From: Betaproteobacteria bacterium UBA2592
GTDB taxonomy: Bacteria > Pseudomonadota > Gammaproteobacteria > Burkholderiales > Rhodocyclaceae
Reading direction: 5' to 3'
Assembly (NCBI GenBank): GCA_002340095.1
Contig: DDKS01000022.1
Span: 1-35,608, forward strand
Length of the DNA stretch: 35,608 nucleotides
The translations under genes and the position numbers were made by a program. Shown here one piece after another: positions 8,155 through 16,690 of the stretch. Numbering within the stretch: position 1 is the first letter of the stretch; the number at the start of each line of letters is the position of its first letter. Under the pieces are notes generated by a model. It did not search any database, had not been told where the DNA came from, and worked only from the letters and a program-made list of their open reading frames with translations.

Positions 8155-10719
8155 TCAGCCCTCCTCGGCCTCGACTTGCTTCTTCGGCGCGGCCTTGCCG
8201 GTGCCGGCCTTGGTCGTCTTGGGTTCCCGTTTCTCGAACTCGAAGCCCACCTTGCCGTCGGGTCCCACCACCAGGAAGGCAGAGAACTTGCGCCGGGTAC
8301 GGGAGGAAACGAATTCCTTCAGCAGGTCGGTGCGGCCGTTTTCCAGCAGTTTTTGCATCTGCGCCCGCTCGATGGGCTGCAGCAGGATGATCTTGCCGGA
8401 ACGGAAATCGCAGGATTTGGCCGGCCCCACGGATTTCTCGCAAACATAGGCATTGCCGTGCTCATAGACCGGGCTGCCGCACTTGGGGCACCTGCCCAAG
8501 GCTTCCTGGCCGGAGAAGTCCACCGCCTCGGCAGCGCCTTCCTCGCTGGCCGCGCCCTGGCCGAAGTCGAACTCGGCCTCGAACTTGTCGTTCAACTTGA
8601 TGCTGGCAGCAAAGGGGCGCCCCATCTTGTTGCGAAAGCCGGTGAGGGGGCCAATGCTGCGCTCGGTGAGCAGGATCTCGATTTCCTCGGGCTCGAACTG
8701 GCGCCCGGCAACGATCTTCCATAGGGCAAAGTCGCAGGCACCGCACTGGAACTTCTTGTAGGTTTCCCGCACCTGGCCCCCACATTTGGGGCATGGGGCC
8801 TGCAGCACGCCGAAGTCGCCGGGGATGGTATCGGAATCGTAGGACTTGGCCCGCTCGACGATGAGACGGGTCATCTCGGCGATTTCCTGCATGAACTCCT
8901 GGCGCGACATCTCGCCCTTCTCGATGCGGCCCAGCTTCCATTCCCACTCGCCGGTCAGCTCCGGGGCGGTCAGTTCGTTGATGCCCAAGCCGTTGAGCAA
9001 GGTGAGCAGGGAGAAGGCCTTGGCAGTCGGTATCAGCTCACGGCCTTCGCGCAGCATGTACTGTTCGGCGATCAGGTTCTCGATGATCTGGGCCCGGGTA
9101 GCCGGCGTGCCGAGGCCGCGCCCGGCCATCGCGGCCTTCAACTCCTCGTCCTCGACCATCTTGCCCGCCCCTTCCATGGCGGACAGCAAAGTGGCTTCCG
9201 AGTAGCGCGGCGGCGGCCGGGTCTCGGCAGCCTTGAGATGCACGTCCTCGGTAGCCACTTTTTCCCGGGGCTCGACCCTGGGCAGGTTGTCCTCTTCCCC
9301 CTCCTGGCCTTCCTTGCCGTACACGGCCAGCCAGCCCGGGTTCACCAACACCTTGCCTTCGGTCTTGAAGGGATGGCTGGCCACCCGGGTGATGCGGGTG
9401 GTGACCAGGTATTCGGCAGCCGGGAAGAACACGGCCAGGAAACGCTTGACCACGAGGTCGTAGAGCTTTTGTTCCGGCTCCGACAGGTTCTTGGGCGCCT
9501 GGGTGGTGGGAATGATGGCGAAGTGGTCGCTCACCTTGGCGTTGTTGAAGATACGCTTGTTGGGCAGCACCCAGTTGCGCGCCAGCACCTGGTGGGCGAA
9601 GGGGGCGTAACGGGCGAGCAGCACCTCGTCATGGCCCTTGCCGGCGCCTTCGCCGGTGAGCATGGAGAGGGTGGCCTTGACCGTGCCCAGGTAATCTTCC
9701 GGCAGGTAGCGGGAGTCGGTCCGGGGATAGGTCAGTACCTTGTGCTTTTCATACAGGGCTTGAGCCAGGCCCAGGGTGTTCTTGGCCGAAAAGCCGAAGC
9801 GGGCGTTGGCTTCCCGCTGCAGGCTGGTGAGGTCGAACAGCAGCGGCGAGAGCCGGGTTTCCGGCTTGGACTCTTCCGTCACCTCGCCCACCTGCCCCAG
9901 ACAGGCGGCACGAATGGCCTCGGCCTTGGCCTCATCCCAGACCCGGTCGGCCCGGGCGTGCTCGTCCCGGCTGTCACCATCGTCCTTGCCCTTGAAGCCT
10001 TCGTCGAACCACTTGCCCACGTATGCGCCAGCCTTGGCAGCAAAGCTGGCCTCCACCTCCCAGTAGGGACGGGGCCTGAATTCGCGGATCTTCCGTTCCC
10101 GCTCCACGACGATGGCCAGGGTCGGCGTCTGGACCCGGCCCACGGTGGTCAGATGGAAGCCGCCGGTCTTGGAGTTGAAGGCCGTCATGGCCCGGGTGCC
10201 GTTGATGCCCACCAGCCAATCGGATTCCGAGCGGCACACGGCCGCATCGGCCAGACCCTGCATCTCGGCGCCGGAACGCAGACGGGCAAAACCGTCGCGG
10301 ATCGCCTGCTGGGTCATGGACTGCAACCACAGGCGCTGGACGGGCTTGTTCGTCTTGCTGTGCTGGACGATGTAGTGGAAGATCAGTTCCCCCTCGCGAC
10401 CCGCGTCGCAGGCATTGATCAGGGCGTCTACGTCCTTGCGCTTGATCAGCCTGGTGAGCAGCTTCAGGCGGGATTCGGTTTTCTCGATGGGCTTGAGGGC
10501 GAAGTGAGGCGGGATTACCGGCAGGTGGTTGAAGGACCATTTGCCGCGCTTGACCTCGTATTCCTCCGGGCAAGTCAGTTCGAGCAGATGGCCAATGGCC
10601 GACGAGACCACGTATTCTTCGCTCTCGAAGTAGTCGTCGTGCTTGGTGAAGCCCCCGAGCGCCTTGGCGATGTCGGCGGCAACAGAGGGTTTTTCGGCAA
10701 TGATCAGCTTTTTGCCCAT
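8155..10719 (-). CDS. topB: DNA topoisomerase III
   Basis: An 854-residue type IA topoisomerase that relaxes and decatenates DNA through single-strand passage. The TOPRIM domain shows IIAEKPSVA (residues 6-14) and DAGREGE (105-111). The active-site tyrosine is Tyr331 in TYPRTDSRYL. The C-terminus carries two zinc-ribbon-like elements (CPKCGG...CGAC and CPKCGS...C...C) plus two topoisomerase C-terminal repeats. The tail is Lys/Ala-rich (TKAGTGKAAPKK). At 854 residues it is about 200 longer than E. coli TopB, as in many beta- and gammaproteobacteria with an extended C-terminus. It is downstream of smg but separated by a repeat-like element, and has its own terminator. Confidence 0.96.
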   Translation of the reverse strand: MGKKLIIAEKPSVAADIAKALGGFTKHDDYFESEEYVVSSAIGHLLELTCPEEYEVKRGKWSFNHLPVIPPHFALKPIEKTESRLKLLTRLIKRKDVDALINACDAGREGELIFHYIVQHSKTNKPVQRLWLQSMTQQAIRDGFARLRSGAEMQGLADAAVCRSESDWLVGINGTRAMTAFNSKTGGFHLTTVGRVQTPTLAIVVERERKIREFRPRPYWEVEASFAAKAGAYVGKWFDEGFKGKDDGDSRDEHARADRVWDEAKAEAIRAACLGQVGEVTEESKPETRLSPLLFDLTSLQREANARFGFSAKNTLGLAQALYEKHKVLTYPRTDSRYLPEDYLGTVKATLSMLTGEGAGKGHDEVLLARYAPFAHQVLARNWVLPNKRIFNNAKVSDHFAIIPTTQAPKNLSEPEQKLYDLVVKRFLAVFFPAAEYLVTTRITRVASHPFKTEGKVLVNPGWLAVYGKEGQEGEEDNLPRVEPREKVATEDVHLKAAETRPPPRYSEATLLSAMEGAGKMVEDEELKAAMAGRGLGTPATRAQIIENLIAEQYMLREGRELIPTAKAFSLLTLLNGLGINELTAPELTGEWEWKLGRIEKGEMSRQEFMQEIAEMTRLIVERAKSYDSDTIPGDFGVLQAPCPKCGGQVRETYKKFQCGACDFALWKIVAGRQFEPEEIEILLTERSIGPLTGFRNKMGRPFAASIKLNDKFEAEFDFGQGAASEEGAAEAVDFSGQEALGRCPKCGSPVYEHGNAYVCEKSVGPAKSCDFRSGKIILLQPIERAQMQKLLENGRTDLLKEFVSSRTRRKFSAFLVVGPDGKVGFEFEKREPKTTKAGTGKAAPKKQVEAEEG

Positions 10720-10760
10720 GGATGGTTCGGCTCGGGGCCGCCCTTGAAAAAGTGCGTCGG

Positions 10761-10790
10761 ATGATAAGGGGGGAGGGAGGCGCCGTGCAA
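10761..10790 (-). promoter_or_regulatory. Possible topB promoter
   Basis: The minus strand reads TTGCAC (10790-10785), 18 bp, TATCAT (10766-10761). The -10 matches 5/6 and the -35 only 3/6. The ATG is about 41 nt downstream of the -10. Confidence 0.35.
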
Positions 10791-10820
10791 GAAGGTCCTC
10801 CCGCAGGAAGCAGGCCTAAC

Positions 10821-10955
10821 AGGCCGTTGAAAACTACTGCGGCGGCGCGCGGTGCCCGCTTTCTCGCCCATCTATTCCATCTATTTGACAGGCTGCGGTC
10901 GCTACGCTCCGTGCGCCTTGCATCCGGCTATCCTCGCTAGGTTCTTCAGCGGCCT
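10821..10955. repeat. 135-bp MITE-like element with imperfect terminal inverted repeats
   Basis: The left end reads AGGCCGTTGAAAACTA and the right end, on the minus strand, AGGCCGCTGAAGAACCTA. These are imperfect inverted ends of about 16 bp. The element fills most of the topB-smg gap and stops just after the smg stop codon. It contains no ORF. The internal segment GATGCAAGGCGCACGGAGCG (minus strand) resembles dispersed intergenic repeats I recall from related betaproteobacteria, but that needs a genome search. Confidence 0.45.
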
Positions 10956-10957
10956 TG

Positions 10958-11404
10958 CTAATGGCAGGCGACGGGGTCCGCCGCATCGGCCAGGAGTTCC
11001 TCGACGATGAGGGGGTCGAGTTCCTGCTCCTGGCTCCACAGGACCATCAGCACGATGACCTTGAAGCGTTCCAGGGAGAGCGGCTGCTCGGGCAGGTCCG
11101 CCACCCGGTCCAGGATCAGCTCCCGCAACGGTCCGCCGATGACGCCGGCCCGCTCCAGGAAAATCAGGAAATCCAGGCAGCCCACTTCGAGGCGCTCCTG
11201 CTCGGCCGCGGTGAATACCCGCAGGCCCCGGCTGACGAAACCGGGAACCGGACTGTGGCGCAGGGCCGCCAGCCATTCCAGGGCAGCGCTGATCTCCAGT
11301 TCGTCGAACCCCACGGCCGACAGCTTGCGAGCCAGGAAGTCCCCCTCCGGGTGGGCGGAAAAATCCGAATAGTTTTCAAAGAGGTAGACGAGGATGTCGA
11401 TCAT
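10958..11404 (-). CDS. smg: Smg family protein (DUF494)
   Basis: A 148-residue protein of the Smg/DUF494 family, found next to dprA in many beta- and gammaproteobacteria; its biochemical role is not known. The sequence begins MIDILVYLFENYSD, typical of the family, and is rich in acidic residues and helix-forming segments (LRELILDRVADLPEQPLSLERFKVIVLMVLWSQEQELDPLIVEELL). The ATG at 11404 fits this conserved N-terminus. Upstream residues in the same frame overlap dprA. It follows dprA by 8 bp, so LysM-dprA-smg is one transcription unit. Confidence 0.93.
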   Translation of the reverse strand: MIDILVYLFENYSDFSAHPEGDFLARKLSAVGFDELEISAALEWLAALRHSPVPGFVSRGLRVFTAAEQERLEVGCLDFLIFLERAGVIGGPLRELILDRVADLPEQPLSLERFKVIVLMVLWSQEQELDPLIVEELLADAADPVACH

Positions 11405-11412
11405 TGTCGGGC

Positions 11413-12525
11413 TCAGGTTTCGAGGCGCTGGTAGCAGTTGCCGGGCAGGACGGCGACCCGCCCTTCCAGCTCCAGCCCCATCAGGATGGCGAGAAGCGCA
11501 TCGGCCGTCAAGCCGCAACGCTGGCCCAGTTCATCCAGGGAGCAGGGGTCGTGCCCCAGGGCCGCGAGCACCTGCCGCTCCGCCGCACCGATGCCGCAAG
11601 CCTCGCCGGACGGGGCCTGCACCGGGACGGCAAAGCCCTGCAGTTCCTCCAGCACGTCCCGGGCGGTTTCCACCAGTTTGGCGCCTTCCCGGATCAGCCG
11701 GTGACAGCCGCGGGACAAGGGGGAATGAATGGAGCCGGGGATGGCGAATACCTCCCGGCCCTGTTCTCCGGCAAGGCGGGCGGTGATCAGGGAGCCGCTC
11801 TCCGGAGCGGCCTCCACCACCAGGACCCCTCTGGAGAGGCCGGCGATGATGCGGTTACGCCGGGGAAAGTTGGCCGCCCGGGCCGGCGTGCCAAGGGGAA
11901 ACTCGGAAACGATGGCACCCCGTTCGAGGATCTGCCCGGCCAGGGCCGCGTTGCCGGCCGGATAGAGACGGTCGACCCCGGTACCGATGACGGCCACCGT
12001 ATCGCCCCCGACCTGGAGGGCGCCCCGGTGGGCGGCTGCATCAATGCCCAGGGCCAGGCCGCTGATGATGCTGTAACCGGCCTCCGACAAGGCGGCGGCA
12101 AAGGCCTCGGCCGTGCGGCTGCCCTGGGGAGTGGCATTGCGGCTGCCCACCACGGCCAGCCCCGGACGGGACAGCAGCCCGGGATCGCCGCGCACGTAGA
12201 GGAGGACCGGGGGATCGGGTATCTGCAGCAGCTGGGAGGGGTAGCGGGGATCGGCCAGGGTGAGGATATGGTGGCCCGGCGCCGCGACCCAGGCCAGGGC
12301 CGCCTCTTGGGCCGCCTCCAGGGCGGCACCCTGGCTGTCATCCAGGAGCAATTCGGCCCTGGCACCGATGGCGGCGCGCAGGGCCGCGGGGGAAGCGGCA
12401 AAAACAGCCTGGGGCAGACCGAAGGATTGCAGCAGCCGGCGCTGGGACTGGCCGCCCAGGCCCGGAATCAGGGTCAGCCTGAGCCAGGGCCGCAGTTCGG
12501 CCGGATCAGGGATTGCGGACGGCAT
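11413..12525 (-). CDS. dprA: DNA-processing protein DprA
   Basis: A 370-residue DprA/Smf protein that binds incoming single-stranded DNA and loads RecA during natural transformation. The N-terminal SAM-like helical part is followed by a Rossmann fold with LAVVGSRNAT, SGLALGIDAAAHRGAL, VIGTGVDRLYP, FPRRNRIIAGLSRGVLVVEA and SGSLITARLA. A winged-helix C-terminus (LAALGHDPCSLDELGQRCGL...LEGRVAVLPGNCYQRL) completes the usual architecture. The start codon overlaps the LysM gene by 20 nt. It supports, but does not prove, competence in the organism. Confidence 0.95.
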   Translation of the reverse strand: MPSAIPDPAELRPWLRLTLIPGLGGQSQRRLLQSFGLPQAVFAASPAALRAAIGARAELLLDDSQGAALEAAQEAALAWVAAPGHHILTLADPRYPSQLLQIPDPPVLLYVRGDPGLLSRPGLAVVGSRNATPQGSRTAEAFAAALSEAGYSIISGLALGIDAAAHRGALQVGGDTVAVIGTGVDRLYPAGNAALAGQILERGAIVSEFPLGTPARAANFPRRNRIIAGLSRGVLVVEAAPESGSLITARLAGEQGREVFAIPGSIHSPLSRGCHRLIREGAKLVETARDVLEELQGFAVPVQAPSGEACGIGAAERQVLAALGHDPCSLDELGQRCGLTADALLAILMGLELEGRVAVLPGNCYQRLET

Positions 12526-13531
12526 CCCCGATGGCCAGGGGCTGCGAGGCTTCCATCACCAGGCCGTAGGCCACCCGGTCGAAAGTGCGGAAGATGAAGA
12601 CCAGGCCATAGCGCTCCTCGGGCAGGGCCATGACCTGATTGCGGCCATCCTGGTCCTTGTACACGGTGGAACGCTTGCTGAAGAGGCCCAGCACATGGCC
12701 CGCCTCGACGCCGTCGCGGCTGCCCCGGTTGAGGGTGATCACCGAATTGCGGCCCCCGGCGTTGACGCCGCCGTAGACGGACATGACGAGGCCGGAGATC
12801 TCCTGCTCCGCCCGGCGCGGCACGTAAGACTTGAGATCGGGGAAATCGGCCGGCAGGAGCAGGTCGCCCTTGAGGATTTCCTCCTTGCTGGCCAGGACAT
12901 CGAGGATGCTGACCTCACCGCGCTGCTTCATCTGGGCCGTCCCGAGGAAGAAGGCCTCGAAGCCCAGGACCTCCTGCGTGACCGGGTCCTTGAGGGGCAC
13001 GCCGGGACGGTAGATGTGCCACTTCGGATGATTTTGGTCATCTTTGATGCCAAGCACGAAGATTTCGTCGCCGTTACCGACAATGACCCGGGATTCCTCG
13101 GTGGCGATGATGCGCGGCGCATCCTTCAGCTCGTCGGCCTCGACCACCAGGGGCTGGGAGATATAGGGTTCGACGGCCTCCCGCGGAATGGCGGGAATCT
13201 CCTGACCGAGCCGCTCTTCATGCACCCTGGGAGAAAGCTTGCCCGCCATGGGCTTGCCCAGGCGCAGGCGGGGCTGACCATCCACGTAGTCCAGATAGAC
13301 GATGTCGCCCGGGTAGATGAGATGGGGATTGCGGATCTGCTCCCGGTTCAGGTTCCAGATTTCCGGCCAGCGCCAGGGCTCCTTGAGGAACTTGCCGGAA
13401 ATGCCCCAGAGGGTGTCGCCCTTCACCACCACGTGCCGCTCCGGCACGTTGTCCGCCAGCTTGAGGGGTTCGGTGGCGAAGGCCGTGGTGGCAGTCACAG
13501 CCAGAAGGAGGGCGGATATAATGCGGGACAT
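12506..13531 (-). CDS. LysM-domain exported protein
   Basis: A 341-residue secreted protein with a signal peptide (MSRIISALLLAVTATTAFA, cleavage probably near residue 19) and one LysM peptidoglycan-binding motif at about residues 33-80 (HVVVKGDTLWGISGKFLKEPWRWPEIWNLN...IYPGDIVYL). The remaining 260 residues match the LysM proteins that precede dprA in betaproteobacteria; no enzymatic motif was recognised. The ATG at 13531 gives a clean signal peptide and is preceded by GAGGAAA. The frame is open upstream to 13588 but that part has no signal-like character. It is first in LysM-dprA-smg and is divergent from def with a 129-bp gap. Confidence 0.9.
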   Translation of the reverse strand: MSRIISALLLAVTATTAFATEPLKLADNVPERHVVVKGDTLWGISGKFLKEPWRWPEIWNLNREQIRNPHLIYPGDIVYLDYVDGQPRLRLGKPMAGKLSPRVHEERLGQEIPAIPREAVEPYISQPLVVEADELKDAPRIIATEESRVIVGNGDEIFVLGIKDDQNHPKWHIYRPGVPLKDPVTQEVLGFEAFFLGTAQMKQRGEVSILDVLASKEEILKGDLLLPADFPDLKSYVPRRAEQEISGLVMSVYGGVNAGGRNSVITLNRGSRDGVEAGHVLGLFSKRSTVYKDQDGRNQVMALPEERYGLVFIFRTFDRVAYGLVMEASQPLAIGDAVRNP

Positions 13532-13660
13532 GGATTTTCCTCGTGGGCCGGTGGAACATGCCGGGCGCGAATCTGTCAGAAGAACCACGGCTCATGCCAT
13601 TCCAATTCTCGGAAGCGCTTGAGATTCTGCACCCAATGATCTAACTGAGCAAGCTTTCCC

Positions 13661-14164
13661 ATGGCCTTACTTCCCATTCTGCGCTTCCCCGACGCCCGGC
13701 TGAAGAAAATCGCCGCGCCGGTGGAAAAAATCGACGATGGCATCCGCCGGCTGGTTGCCGACATGGCGGAAACCATGTACGAAGCCCCTGGCATCGGACT
13801 GGCCGCCACCCAGGTGGATGTGCACAGGCAGGTGGTCGTCATCGACATCTCGGAAGAAAAGAACCAGCTGCTGGTCCTGGTCAACCCCCGCATCACCCAC
13901 CGGGACGGCGTGCAGGTCTACGAGGAAGGCTGCCTCTCCGTGCCCGGCATCTACGACAAGGTCGAGCGGGCGGCCCAGATCACCGTGGAATATCTGGACC
14001 TGGAAGGCCAGAGCCGCACCCTGACCGCCGACGGGTTGCTGGCCGTGTGCATCCAGCACGAGATCGACCACCTGCAAGGCCGGGTGTTCGTGGACCACCT
14101 CTCGCAACTCAAGCAGATGCGCATCAAGACCAAGCTCGCCAAGCAGGCGCGGATCACCGCATGA
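13661..14164 (+). CDS. def: Peptide deformylase
   Basis: A 167-residue metalloenzyme that removes the formyl group from the N-terminal methionine of new proteins. All three active-site motifs are intact: GIGLAATQ, EGCLSVP and QHEIDHLQG, supplying the Cys and two His metal ligands and the catalytic Glu. Length is typical of bacterial type 1 enzymes. It is the first gene of def-fmt and overlaps fmt by ATGA. The upstream gap has a possible TTGAGA -35 (about 13619) but no convincing -10. Confidence 0.97.
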   Translation: MALLPILRFPDARLKKIAAPVEKIDDGIRRLVADMAETMYEAPGIGLAATQVDVHRQVVVIDISEEKNQLLVLVNPRITHRDGVQVYEEGCLSVPGIYDKVERAAQITVEYLDLEGQSRTLTADGLLAVCIQHEIDHLQGRVFVDHLSQLKQMRIKTKLAKQARITA

Positions 14165-15087
14165 AGCTGATCTTCGCCGGCACACCGGAATTCGCCGCCA
14201 GCGCCCTGGCCGCCCTGATCGAGGCCGGGCACGAGATCGCGCTCGTCCTGACCCAACCGGACCGGCCGGCGGGCCGGGGCATGCAGCTCCAGGCCTCGCC
14301 GGTCAAGCAACTGGCCCTGCAGCACGGAATCGAGGTCTTCCAGCCCCTGTCCCTGAAAAAGGATGCCGAAGCCCGGCAGAAGATCGCCGCCGTCGAGGCC
14401 GACGCCATGATCGTCGCCGCCTACGGCCTGATCCTGCCCCAGGAGGTCCTGGACATGCCCCGCTTCGGCTGCCTCAACATCCACGCCTCGCTGCTGCCCC
14501 GCTGGCGCGGCGCCGCTCCCATCCAGCGGGCCATCCAGGCCGGGGATACGGAAACCGGCGTCTGCATCATGCAGATGGAAGCTGGGCTGGACACGGGCCC
14601 GGTGCTGGCTCGGGTCAGCACCCCCATCGGTTCCGAAGACACTGCCGCCAGCCTGCACGACCGCCTCGCCCGGCTCGGCGCCCGGCTGATGGTCGACACC
14701 CTGCCGCGCCTGCCCCTGCCCGCTACCGCCCAGCCGGAAGCCGGCGTCACCTACGCCGCCAAGATCGAAAAGGCGGAGGCCCAGCTGGACTGGACCCGCA
14801 GCGCCACGGAGCTGGACCGGCACATCCGCGCCTTCAACCCCTTCCCCGGCGCCCAGACTTTCCTCGCCGGCAATCCGGTCAAGATCTGGGCCGCCCACCC
14901 GGTTGCCGGACAGGGGCTGCCCGGCACCGTGCTGGCCGTGGACCGGCAGGGCATCACTGTGGCCTGCGGCGAAGGCGCCTTGTGCCTGACCGAGCTGCAG
15001 AAGGCTGGCGGCAAGCGCCTGCAGGCAGCCCGCTTCCTGGCCGGCCATTCGATCAAAGCGAACGAAAGTTTCGGAAACCCCGCTTGA
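14161..15087 (+). CDS. fmt: Methionyl-tRNA formyltransferase
   Basis: A 308-residue enzyme that formylates initiator Met-tRNA with 10-formyl-THF. The start MKLIFAGTPEFAASAL is the family N-terminus. The catalytic region has NIHASLLPRWRGAAPIQRAI with the Asn/His pair, and MEAGLDTGPVL follows with the conserved Asp. The C-terminal OB-like tRNA-binding domain covers about residues 205-300. It is coupled to def through ATGA; the two enzymes act at opposite ends of the N-formyl-methionine cycle. The stop codon lies within the -35 of the next gene's heat-shock promoter. Confidence 0.97.
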   Translation: MKLIFAGTPEFAASALAALIEAGHEIALVLTQPDRPAGRGMQLQASPVKQLALQHGIEVFQPLSLKKDAEARQKIAAVEADAMIVAAYGLILPQEVLDMPRFGCLNIHASLLPRWRGAAPIQRAIQAGDTETGVCIMQMEAGLDTGPVLARVSTPIGSEDTAASLHDRLARLGARLMVDTLPRLPLPATAQPEAGVTYAAKIEKAEAQLDWTRSATELDRHIRAFNPFPGAQTFLAGNPVKIWAAHPVAGQGLPGTVLAVDRQGITVACGEGALCLTELQKAGGKRLQAARFLAGHSIKANESFGNPA

Positions 15088-15110
15088 ATCCGAAGCATTC
15101 GTGCCTATCT
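15083..15110 (+). promoter_or_regulatory. Sigma-32 (RpoH) type promoter of htpX
   Basis: CTTGAAT (15083-15089), 14 bp, CCTATCT (15104-15110). Against the CTTGAAA-N11-16-CCCATNT heat-shock consensus each half has one mismatch. The -35 overlaps the fmt stop. The start would be about 30 nt before the htpX ATG, which has AAGGAGGT. Confidence 0.7.
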
Positions 15111-15147
15111 AATTGCTCGACTCAACTGCAGCCTCAAGGAGGTTTCC

Positions 15148-15996
15148 ATGTTCAACTGGTTCAAGACGGCCTTGCTGATGGCTGGCATCATGGCCCTGTT
15201 CGGCGCCGTGGGTGCCTACATCGGCGGCGCCCAGGGCATGTTGCTGGCCCTGGTGCTGGGCGGCGCCATGAACTTCTTCTCCTACTGGTTCTCGGACAAG
15301 ATGGTGTTGAAGATGTACAACGCCCGGGAGGTGGATGAATTCTCGGCGCCCCAGTTCTACAACATGGTGCGGGAACTGGCCCAGAAGGCGCAGATACCCA
15401 TGCCCAGGGTTTACATCATCGACGAGGCCCAACCCAACGCCTTCGCCACCGGCCGCAATCCGGAAAACGCTGCCGTGGCCGCCACCACCGGCATCCTGCG
15501 CCTGCTCTCGGCCCGGGAAATCCGGGGGGTGATGGCCCACGAACTGGCCCATGTGAAGAACCGGGACATCCTGATCTCCACCATTTCCGCCACCATGGCC
15601 GGCGCCATCTCCATGCTCGCCAACTTCGCCATGTTCTTCGGCGGCAGGGATTCCGAAGGCCGTCCCGCCAATCCGGTGGTTGGCATCCTGGTGATGATCC
15701 TGGCCCCGCTGGCGGCCACGGTGATTCAGATGGCCATCTCCCGGGCCCGGGAATACGAGGCCGACCGGGGCGGCGCCGAGATCAGCGGCGACCCTCACGC
15801 CCTGGCCGACGCCCTGGAAAAGATCAGCGCCTACGCCCGGGGCATTCCCATGGCCACCGCCGAGGCCCACCCGGAAACAGCCCAGATGATGATCATGAAC
15901 CCGCTTTCCGGCGGCGGCCTGCGCGGCCTGTTCTCCACCCACCCGCCTTCCGAGGAACGGGTGGCCCGGCTTCGGGCCATGGCCCGGGGCTATTGA
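15148..15996 (+). CDS. htpX: HtpX membrane zinc metalloprotease
   Basis: A 282-residue inner-membrane M48 protease that takes part in quality control of membrane proteins together with FtsH. Two N-terminal membrane segments (about residues 6-30 and 33-50) and two more around 155-200 flank the HELAHVKNRD active site (HExxH zinc motif). The third ligand Glu is in the EYEADRGGAEISG segment. The FSTHPPSEERVARLRAM C-terminus is typical. A perfect AAGGAGGT precedes the ATG. A heat-shock promoter immediately upstream suggests induction independent of def-fmt. Confidence 0.96.
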   Translation: MFNWFKTALLMAGIMALFGAVGAYIGGAQGMLLALVLGGAMNFFSYWFSDKMVLKMYNAREVDEFSAPQFYNMVRELAQKAQIPMPRVYIIDEAQPNAFATGRNPENAAVAATTGILRLLSAREIRGVMAHELAHVKNRDILISTISATMAGAISMLANFAMFFGGRDSEGRPANPVVGILVMILAPLAATVIQMAISRAREYEADRGGAEISGDPHALADALEKISAYARGIPMATAEAHPETAQMMIMNPLSGGGLRGLFSTHPPSEERVARLRAMARGY

Positions 15997-16008
15997 CCCC
16001 CCGTCCCT

Positions 16009-16038
16009 CAAGCAGGCCGGCAACCGCCGGCCTGCTTG
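16009..16038. terminator. Strong hairpin between convergent htpX and metW
   Basis: CAAGCAGGCCGGC (16009-16021), loop AACC, GCCGGCCTGCTTG (16026-16038): a perfect 13-bp stem. There is no T-tract on either side, so it may act as a bidirectional barrier or 3'-end stabilizer. Confidence 0.55.
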
Positions 16039-16081
16039 GATCCAGACAGAACTACTCCCCACCCGGGCGCGGCGGGGCGGT

Positions 16082-16690
16082 TCAACCTCCCGACGCGGCG
16101 CCCTGACGCCCGAGACGGTACAAAGCCACTTCCCCTTTCAGGTTCGGGTCCCCCGCCACCGGCTGGCCGTTGGCAAAGGCCAGCAGCTCGCGCACCTGGA
16201 TGCCCTGCTCGGCGCACAGGGCGTCGAAATCGGCGATGGTGAAGAAGCGTACGTTGGGCGAGTCGTACCACTGGTAGGGCAGGTGCTTGGAAACCGGCAT
16301 CCGGCCCGCCGCAATGGCCTCCCGGTGCGGCTGGTAGCCGAAGTTGGGGAAGGACACCACGGCTTCGTGCCCCACCCGCAGCATTTCCTTCAAGAGCGGT
16401 ACCGTATGGCGCACGGTCTGGAGCGACAAGGACATGATCACGTGATCGAAGGAATCGTCCTCGAAGCCCTGCAAGCCCCGCTCCAGGTCGAACTGGAGCA
16501 CGTTCACCCCGTTCCGGATGCAGGCGGTCACATTGTCCGGGTCCAGTTCCACCCCGTAGCCGTGAATGCCCTTTCCCTGCTGCAGGAATTTGAGCAGGGT
16601 GCCGTCGCCGCAGCCCAGGTCGAGCACCCGCTCCCCGGGCTGGATCCAGCGGGCGATGTGGTCGAAATCGAAGCGTCCGTACAAGGTCAT
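16082..16690 (-). CDS. metW: MetW, methionine biosynthesis methyltransferase-like protein
   Basis: A 202-residue protein with a class I methyltransferase fold. The SAM-binding motif is VLDLGCGDGTLL, followed by GYGVELDPDNV and FDHVIMSLSLQTVRH, then FPNFGYQPHR, a MetW hallmark. MetW is needed together with MetX for homoserine acylation in several bacteria; a methyltransferase reaction has not been clearly shown. The ATG overlaps the metX stop (ATGA on the minus strand), giving tight coupling and probably equal expression under the same riboswitch. Confidence 0.95.
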   Translation of the reverse strand: MTLYGRFDFDHIARWIQPGERVLDLGCGDGTLLKFLQQGKGIHGYGVELDPDNVTACIRNGVNVLQFDLERGLQGFEDDSFDHVIMSLSLQTVRHTVPLLKEMLRVGHEAVVSFPNFGYQPHREAIAAGRMPVSKHLPYQWYDSPNVRFFTIADFDALCAEQGIQVRELLAFANGQPVAGDPNLKGEVALYRLGRQGAASGG

